This document shows, in pieces, positions 23,461 through 27,278 of a stretch of 27,278 nucleotides of DNA (the stretch's first letter is position 1; every line of letters begins with the position of its first letter). The DNA is from UBA3071 sp965369635 (GTDB lineage Bacteria; Chloroflexota; Anaerolineae; UBA3071), in contig CBDURC010000013.1 of assembly GCA_965369635.1 (NCBI GenBank), forward strand, positions 1 to 27,278. The letters are read 5' to 3'. The position numbers were made by a program, and so were the translations under genes. The notes below the pieces were generated by a model that saw only the letters and a program-made list of their open reading frames with translations, was not told where the DNA came from and searched no databases.

Positions 23461-24647
23461 TGCCGCTCGTCCCCTGCCTGGACCGCCGGGGCAGGAACCT
23501 CGGGATTGAAGCGCCCCTTCCTGCAAACTGAGTTGAGTCTCAACGCCTCGCGCAGCCATCGGTCGGTATCTCGTATCTGCCATCTTCTCTGTATGCGGTA
23601 GGTGGGCGACGGGCGGAAGGTGCGCCGCGCCGCCTCCGGCTCGACGTTGCTCACGATGTCCATCTCTTCCGGTGAGCCAGCGCCCAACCCCGCCTGGTGA
23701 CAGTAGTGCAGGTAGCCTACGCTTTCGATGGGGAACCCCATCAAGCCTGCTGTCAGAGCGTCGGCGGCCAGGAAATCAGCGCTGGTGACGGCGATGCGCC
23801 ATGGTAGAGCGTCGCCACGCGTGGGGCCGTCCCCTTCCATGGCCTCCCAGCCGTCAATGATGCTCAGGTGCGGATGCAGCAATGGAGCCAGGGCGAACAG
23901 GTTCAGATTAAGGAGCGGCAGGCTCTGGTGCATCCGTTGCTTATCGCTGCCCTTGGAGCGGCTGAGATAGGCCGCCTTTGTCCATTCCATCAGCGACAGG
24001 TTCTTGATCCAGGCAGGCAGATCGGCGTAGAGGCCACGGCCGGCCAGCGCAAACCCAACTGGTGGCTGCGTCGGTTGATCGGCACCGCCCCTGCCACTTC
24101 GAGCGGTTTCCAGTAGATGCGCTGGCGGGCAGGTAGCCCATCGGCTGATGAGGCTGCCCATGATCATGTTCTTCAGCGACAGGGTGACGATGACTGCGTC
24201 GTGGGTCTTGGGCGGGCCGATGGCGATGCGGCAATCGCTCTCCAGCGCTGTGCGGGCGACGTGCAGCGTCAGCGGGCGCAGGCGGTGATCGAACACGCGC
24301 ACGGCCGCCGGTTCGTCACTGTTGAGGTCGCGCAGTTCCACTCCTGCATACTCGTCAGGCAGGCTCAGGTAGCCATAGTTGGCGAATCCCTCCCAGGTGC
24401 TTCTGGTCGCCGCGCCCTCGCCGATGACGACAGGGCCATCGTAGTGACAGCGCAGCCAGTCGAGCAGCGCTCGCACCGCCTCCACGTGGGTGGCCGAGAG
24501 AGGCCGCTGGGTGGAGACGAAGTTGGGCTTGATGAGCACGCGCTGCTTTCTCACCCAATCGATCTGATCGCCGACCAGGTCTAGTGCTTTCAGGATATTC
24601 TCTCGCCGGTCGTCGCCCTGGATCAAGGCAACTTTCCTTGTAGCCAT
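23457..24647 (-). CDS. DUF362 domain-containing protein
   Basis: A 396-aa protein beginning MATRKVALIQGDDRRENILKAL. KPNFVSTQRP, TSADFLAADAL and the conserved GPPKTHD with LSLKNMIMGS are DUF362 landmarks. There is no ferredoxin-type Cys cluster, signal peptide or membrane helix, so this is the stand-alone cytoplasmic form. The biochemical role of the family is not established to my knowledge. The ATG pair at about 24650 follows TTGGGG. It is the first gene of an operon with the UroD-family gene and gltX, behind a consensus promoter (24688-24716). Confidence 0.85.
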   Translation of the reverse strand: MATRKVALIQGDDRRENILKALDLVGDQIDWVRKQRVLIKPNFVSTQRPLSATHVEAVRALLDWLRCHYDGPVVIGEGAATRSTWEGFANYGYLSLPDEYAGVELRDLNSDEPAAVRVFDHRLRPLTLHVARTALESDCRIAIGPPKTHDAVIVTLSLKNMIMGSLISRWATCPPAHLLETARSGRGGADQPTQPPVGFALAGRGLYADLPAWIKNLSLMEWTKAAYLSRSKGSDKQRMHQSLPLLNLNLFALAPLLHPHLSIIDGWEAMEGDGPTRGDALPWRIAVTSADFLAADALTAGLMGFPIESVGYLHYCHQAGLGAGSPEEMDIVSNVEPEAARRTFRPSPTYRIQRRWQIRDTDRWLREALRLNSVCRKGRFNPEVPAPAVQAGDERQ

Positions 24648-24687
24648 CATTCCCCAATGCTGTCCAGTAGCTCTTAGACTGACGATC

Positions 24688-24716
24688 ATTTTAGCACAAC
24701 TTGGCGGGTTTGACAA
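24688..24716 (-). promoter_or_regulatory. Promoter of the DUF362-UroD-gltX operon
   Basis: On the minus strand TTGTCA (24716-24711) and TAAAAT (24693-24688) are separated by 17 nt, with a leader of about 35 nt. It is back-to-back with the infC promoter 50 bp away. Confidence 0.75.
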
Positions 24717-24767
24717 CGCGCGGGGCTGCGGCGCGGCTTGCCATGTTCCAGAAGGCAGTCAACTGAT

Positions 24768-24796
24768 TTGACTTCCTGTACCAGATGTGCTATAGT
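24768..24796 (+). promoter_or_regulatory. Promoter of the infC operon
   Basis: TTGACT (24768-24773) and TATAGT (24791-24796) are separated by 17 nt. It gives a leader of about 80 nt. Confidence 0.75.
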
Positions 24797-24802
24797 AAGA
24801 CA

Positions 24803-24883
24803 CTGTATTGAGGCTCTGGCTGGGAGCCTGGGGTGTAATGGGACGCTGAGGTCCCGTTGTTGCAATGATTGTGAGGTACTAGC
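24803..24883 (+). promoter_or_regulatory. infC leader with hairpins and a mini-ORF
   Basis: Two small hairpins are visible: GGCTC/GAGCC (about 24814-24830) and GGGAC/GTCCC (24840-24855). A five-codon ORF (ATG at 24865, TAG at 24880-24882) overlaps the infC Shine-Dalgarno TGAGGT (24872-24877) and ends one base before the proposed infC start. The mini-ORF could couple to or compete with infC translation; this is inference. Confidence 0.4.
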
Positions 24884-25513
24884 ATCGCCAGACAAAGAAC
24901 ACGCATCAATGAAGGGATTCGCGCTCGCGAGGTACGGGTGATCGGTGCCGACGGCAAGCAGGTCGGCATCATGTCCGTCCGTAGGGCGCTGGATCTGGCC
25001 TATGCGGGCGGACTGGATCTGATCGAGATCGCCCCTCAGGCTGACCCGCCTGTCTGTCGCATACAGGACTACGGCAAGTTTCGGTTCGAACAGACCAAGC
25101 GGGAGAAGGAGGCTCGCCGTTCTCAGAAGAGAGTCGAGATCAAGGAAATCCGACTTCGCCCCAAGACTGGTGAGCACGACATCGCCGTTCGCGTCCGTGC
25201 TGCCCGCCGTTTCCTGCAGAGCGGCGCCAAGGTCAAAGTATGGCTGCGTTTTCGTGGCCGAGAGGTGACGCATCCTGAGGTGGCGCTGACTTTGCTGCAG
25301 CGGATCGCTGATGAGCTGTCGGACGTCGGGGAGGTGGAACAGCGACCTACTCGCCAGGGGCGTACGATGCTGATGGTCTTGGCCCCAGCCCCCGGCAAGA
25401 AGACGCGAGCCCAATCGAAGAAAAAAGAGGATGCGGAGGCACCAGCGACGGGACAGTCCGGCCCCGATGAAAGCGGGGCGTCTGAGAACTCCTCCGAAGC
25501 CTTGGAGAGCTGA
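24884..25513 (+). CDS. infC: Translation initiation factor IF-3, ATC start
   Basis: IF3 (209 aa) binds the 30S subunit and rejects non-AUG or mismatched initiation. The conserved N-terminal stretch RINEGIRAREVRVIGADGKQVG is encoded before the first GTG (24938), which would delete it. The frame has a TGA 12 nt upstream and no ATG, GTG or TTG in between. TGAGGT ends 6 nt before an ATC at 24884, the best start. The N-domain, the linker DYGKFRFEQ and the C-domain (EIRLRPKTGEHD, RGREVTHPE) follow. A non-AUG start matches the known IF3 autoregulation (AUU in E. coli). The Lys/Ser/Glu-rich tail of about 35 residues contains a palindromic element. Operon: infC-rpmI-rplT. Confidence 0.93.
   Translation: MARQRTRINEGIRAREVRVIGADGKQVGIMSVRRALDLAYAGGLDLIEIAPQADPPVCRIQDYGKFRFEQTKREKEARRSQKRVEIKEIRLRPKTGEHDIAVRVRAARRFLQSGAKVKVWLRFRGREVTHPEVALTLLQRIADELSDVGEVEQRPTRQGRTMLMVLAPAPGKKTRAQSKKKEDAEAPATGQSGPDESGASENSSEALES
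25461..25479. repeat. GC-rich palindrome variant, copy 4 (inside infC)
   Basis: A 19-bp palindrome with arms GCCCC and GGGGC. Its reverse complement shares the first nine and last five bases with the 19-bp core in dnaA and leuD; only the five central bases differ. It lies in the disordered C-terminal tail of IF3, encoding GPDESGA. Kinship with the other copies is likely but weaker. Confidence 0.5.
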
Positions 25514-25587
25514 CATCTTGTTGGCTCACCGAGAGCCTTTCGGAGCACGGTGCCTTCGGCTTCCAACCGAGAAACGTAGTCGACAAA

Positions 25588-25632
25588 CCCCCTCGCACAG
25601 GGGAGCGGTTCTCCCCTTCAGCAGCGAGGGGG
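25588..25632 (+). ncRNA. Nested GC-rich hairpin, putative leader or attenuator element
   Basis: The outer stem CCCCCTCGC (25588-25596) / GCGAGGGGG (25624-25632) encloses an inner perfect hairpin AGGGGAG (25599-25605) / CTCCCCT (25611-25617) with a 5-nt loop. It is followed by CTTGTGTG without a U run. The inner and outer strands (CCCC versus GGGG) could also pair alternatively, which suits a switch. A role in ribosomal protein (L20-type) autoregulation or attenuation is only a guess. Confidence 0.45.
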
Positions 25633-25728
25633 CTTGTGTGCATTGATATGCTAAGGAGCACATAGGAACTGGCAGAGAGGATCGCTCCTGCACTGGGGTG
25701 ATTGCCAGGCCCAGCGAGAAACGCAAAA

Positions 25729-25774
25729 ACGTGAAACATGTGACCATGTCACGTTTCACGCATCACGTTTCACG
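25729..25774. repeat. ACGTTTCACG-type short repeat cluster
   Basis: TCACGTTTCACG occurs at 25749-25760 and 25763-25774, and its near complement CGTGAAAC occurs at 25730-25737, so the block can fold as a hairpin. The style is that of a dispersed intergenic repeat. Confidence 0.6.
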
Positions 25775-25850
25775 TCTCCGTGGGCATGGCAGACACTGTA
25801 GTACTCCGCTCTGAATGAAGTGCGCTTTCGCGCAGTGAAGTGAGGTCACT

Positions 25851-26060
25851 ATGCCCAAGATCAAAACGCATAAAGCCACAGCCAAACGGCTGCGCTACAG
25901 CGGCACAGGCAAGCTGATGCGCACCAGAATCGGAAAAAGCCACCTGAGGCGCAAGAAGTCGAAACGAGTGAAGCGACAATTCGACAAAACCCTTGAGGTC
26001 ACTCACAAGGGAACCCGCACGCGCGTGCGCAAACTGGCGCCCTATTTGAAGAAGAAGTAA
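25851..26060 (+). CDS. rpmI: Ribosomal protein L35
   Basis: A 69-aa basic protein of the 50S subunit. The family pattern is clear: MPKIKTHKATAKRLRYSGTGKLMRT, then SHLRRKKSKRVKRQ and the Lys-rich end. GAGGT lies just before the ATG. It is 62 nt upstream of rplT in the usual infC-rpmI-rplT order, so it is likely co-regulated with it. Confidence 0.96.
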   Translation: MPKIKTHKATAKRLRYSGTGKLMRTRIGKSHLRRKKSKRVKRQFDKTLEVTHKGTRTRVRKLAPYLKKK

Positions 26061-26121
26061 GCTGTCCCAGAAGCTGTCACAGAAGATGATAAGCTTATTG
26101 GAACGAGTGTGAGGAAGAGAT

Positions 26122-26481
26122 ATGCCCAGAGTCAAACGAGGTGTGACTGCGCGCAAGCGGCACAAGAAAGTACTCAAAATCACCAAGGGACAATACGATA
26201 CCAAGCATCGCCTCTATCGCCGTGCCAACGAAGCGATGATGAAGTCCCTGTGGTATGCGCATCGCGACCGCCGCGATCGCAAGCGTGATTTCCGTCGCCT
26301 GTGGATCATCCGCATCAACGCTGCGGCGCGGCAGAATGGTCTGTCCTATAGCCGTTTCATGCACGGTCTGCAGCAGGCGGGCGTGGAGGTGGATCGTAAG
26401 ATGCTGGCCGACCTGGCGGTGCGTGATTCCGCAGTGTTTTCCCAACTGGTTGACGTGGCACGAACTGCCGTCGGCACGTAG
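26122..26481 (+). CDS. rplT: Ribosomal protein L20
   Basis: A 119-aa protein essential for early 50S assembly. It has the conserved start MPRVKRGVTARKRHKKVLKITKGQY and the central stretch AMMKSLWYAHRDRRDRKRDFRRLWI. The end (DLAVRDSAVFSQLVDVAR) is typical. GAGGAAG is the Shine-Dalgarno. In several bacteria L20 represses this operon by binding its mRNA; the structured spacer upstream of rpmI might be such a site. Confidence 0.97.
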   Translation: MPRVKRGVTARKRHKKVLKITKGQYDTKHRLYRRANEAMMKSLWYAHRDRRDRKRDFRRLWIIRINAAARQNGLSYSRFMHGLQQAGVEVDRKMLADLAVRDSAVFSQLVDVARTAVGT

Positions 26482-26562
26482 AGCCTATCCCCAAGGTCAG
26501 CAAAGTTGGCTCCCAGTTGCCAACAGGGTGTTGGCTCTTCGGGGCTTTCGGATGTTTTCTCT

Positions 26563-27278
26563 ATGATCACCAGCCTGGCCAACGAGAAGGTCAAGTATGC
26601 CCGCTCGCTACGCCGGCGCCGTCAGCGGACTCGAGAGGGGCGCTTGCTGGTCGAGGGCGTACGTCTGCTGGAAGAAGCCATGAGGGCGGGGTGCATCCCC
26701 GCTCTCCTCTTTTTCCAGCCTGAACGGTCTGAGTCGCCCCGAGCCCAGGCGCTCCTGGCCCAAGCGCGCGCTGCGGACGTTCCCTGCTTTGCCGTCGCCG
26801 AAACCGTGCTGCATTCCTTAAGTGAGCTGGTGACACCGCAGGGCATCGTGGCCGTCGTCCCGCAGCCCCAGCTACGACCGCCGGCTGCGTCCAACCTGGT
26901 GCTCGTCCTTGATCGCCTGCGCGATCCTGGCAACCTGGGCACACTCCTGCGCACCGCCGCCGCGGCAGGGGTGGACGAGGTATTGCTGGGACCAGGGACG
27001 GTAGACCCCTACAACCCCAAGGTAGTGCGGGCAGCCATGGGAGCGCATTTCCGCTTACCCTTGGCTGTGGGCCTGGGCTGGCACGGGATCGCCGAGCGCC
27101 TCAGCGGCCTCTCTGTGTGGCTGGCTGATGCTCAGGGAGAACAGGCCTACGATACTGTGAATTGGTGCGCGCAGGCGGCGCTGATCATCGGTGGCGAGAC
27201 GACAGGGTCCAGCGATAAGGCTGTCGCTCTGGCCCACGGCCAGTTACGTATCCCAATGTGCAGCGACACCGAATCACT
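26563..27278 (+). CDS. TrmH/SpoU-family RNA methyltransferase, 3' partial
   Basis: Open frame from ATG to the window edge (238 codons seen). An N-terminal substrate-binding domain (ITSLANEKVKYARSLRRRRQRT, LLVEGVRLLEEAM) is followed by the SPOUT catalytic domain. Motif 1 is LDRLRDPGNLGTLLRTAAAAG. Motif 2 reads LIIGGETTGSS instead of the usual GNEGxG. Motif 3 is IPMCSDTESL, cut by the edge. This is the 2'-O-ribose methyltransferase type that modifies 23S rRNA or tRNA with SAM; the target is not assignable. No clear Shine-Dalgarno precedes the ATG. Location just downstream of rplT (81 nt) fits a translation-related operon. Confidence 0.88.
   Translation, partial: MITSLANEKVKYARSLRRRRQRTREGRLLVEGVRLLEEAMRAGCIPALLFFQPERSESPRAQALLAQARAADVPCFAVAETVLHSLSELVTPQGIVAVVPQPQLRPPAASNLVLVLDRLRDPGNLGTLLRTAAAAGVDEVLLGPGTVDPYNPKVVRAAMGAHFRLPLAVGLGWHGIAERLSGLSVWLADAQGEQAYDTVNWCAQAALIIGGETTGSSDKAVALAHGQLRIPMCSDTES

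Larger units (their letters stand above)
25514..25850 (+). other. 337-nt infC-rpmI spacer with structured RNA and repeats
   Basis: No gene seen. Unusually long for this operon junction. It holds the nested hairpin at 25588-25632, the repeat cluster at 25729-25774, and a small hairpin just before rpmI (TGCGC 25821-25825 / GCGCA 25830-25834). No clear internal promoter is visible. Confidence 0.5.

Noticed and set aside
26686..26703. Hairpin GCGGGG/CCCCGC in the methyltransferase gene
   Set aside because: Arms are in the opposite order from the palindrome family and the codons look like normal protein sequence (MRAGCIPALL), so no link is claimed.

Overview
The window reads as a high-GC bacterial chromosome segment, most likely from a Chloroflexota (Anaerolineae-like) genome. 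This is an inference from gene content: Thr-Pro-rich surface proteins, two HtrA lipoproteins with Thr-Pro spacers, a bacterial serpin lipoprotein, a dodecin, a 65-aa protein of a type I recall from Chloroflexota genomes, and a compact LeuC/LeuD pair. No rRNA, tRNA, IS element or CRISPR array was seen. The segment looks like stable core genome, dense with short regulatory and repeat signals.

Layout. (1) 1-3.4 kb, plus strand: the end of a secreted protein (DNRLRE end, Thr-Pro linker, CBM9-like domain, linker, DNRLRE domain), then an aconitase-family pair (leuC-leuD) behind a strong promoter. (2) 3.4-5.4 kb: a 560-nt region with a promoter, then dnaA without dnaN beside it, ending at a perfect 17-bp hairpin. 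(3) 5.6-10 kb, minus strand: a proteostasis block made of a membrane zinc protease, two HtrA-like lipoproteins and two Hsp20 chaperones. (4) 10.2-15.7 kb, plus strand: dnaE, a YbaK-type editing protein and 6-phosphofructokinase. (5) 15.9-20.7 kb, minus strand: the 65-aa protein, dodecin, a serpin and a NatA/NatB-like ABC exporter. (6) 20.9-24.7 kb, minus strand: a tightly overlapped operon of a DUF362 protein, a UroD-family protein and glutamyl-tRNA synthetase. (7) 24.8 kb to the end, plus strand: infC-rpmI-rplT, then a SpoU-family RNA methyltransferase cut by the window edge.

The most notable signals are not genes. First, the two transcription units of the proteostasis block each carry the same promoter design: four tandem 11-bp units with core CTAAC/CTAAT, then exactly 10 nt, then a CATAAT or CATAGT -10 box. 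This is the geometry of an OmpR/PhoB-type response-regulator site replacing the -35 box, and suggests one envelope or heat stress regulon. Second, a small GC-rich palindrome (core arms GCCCCGC/GCGGGGC) sits inside the coding sequence of the surface protein, leuD and dnaA, and in variant form in infC, each time in a linker or C-terminal tail. Two copies match exactly over 26 bp in opposite orientation. Third, infC has no usable ATG, GTG or TTG start for the full-length protein. The Shine-Dalgarno points to an ATC start, the signature of IF3 autoregulation.
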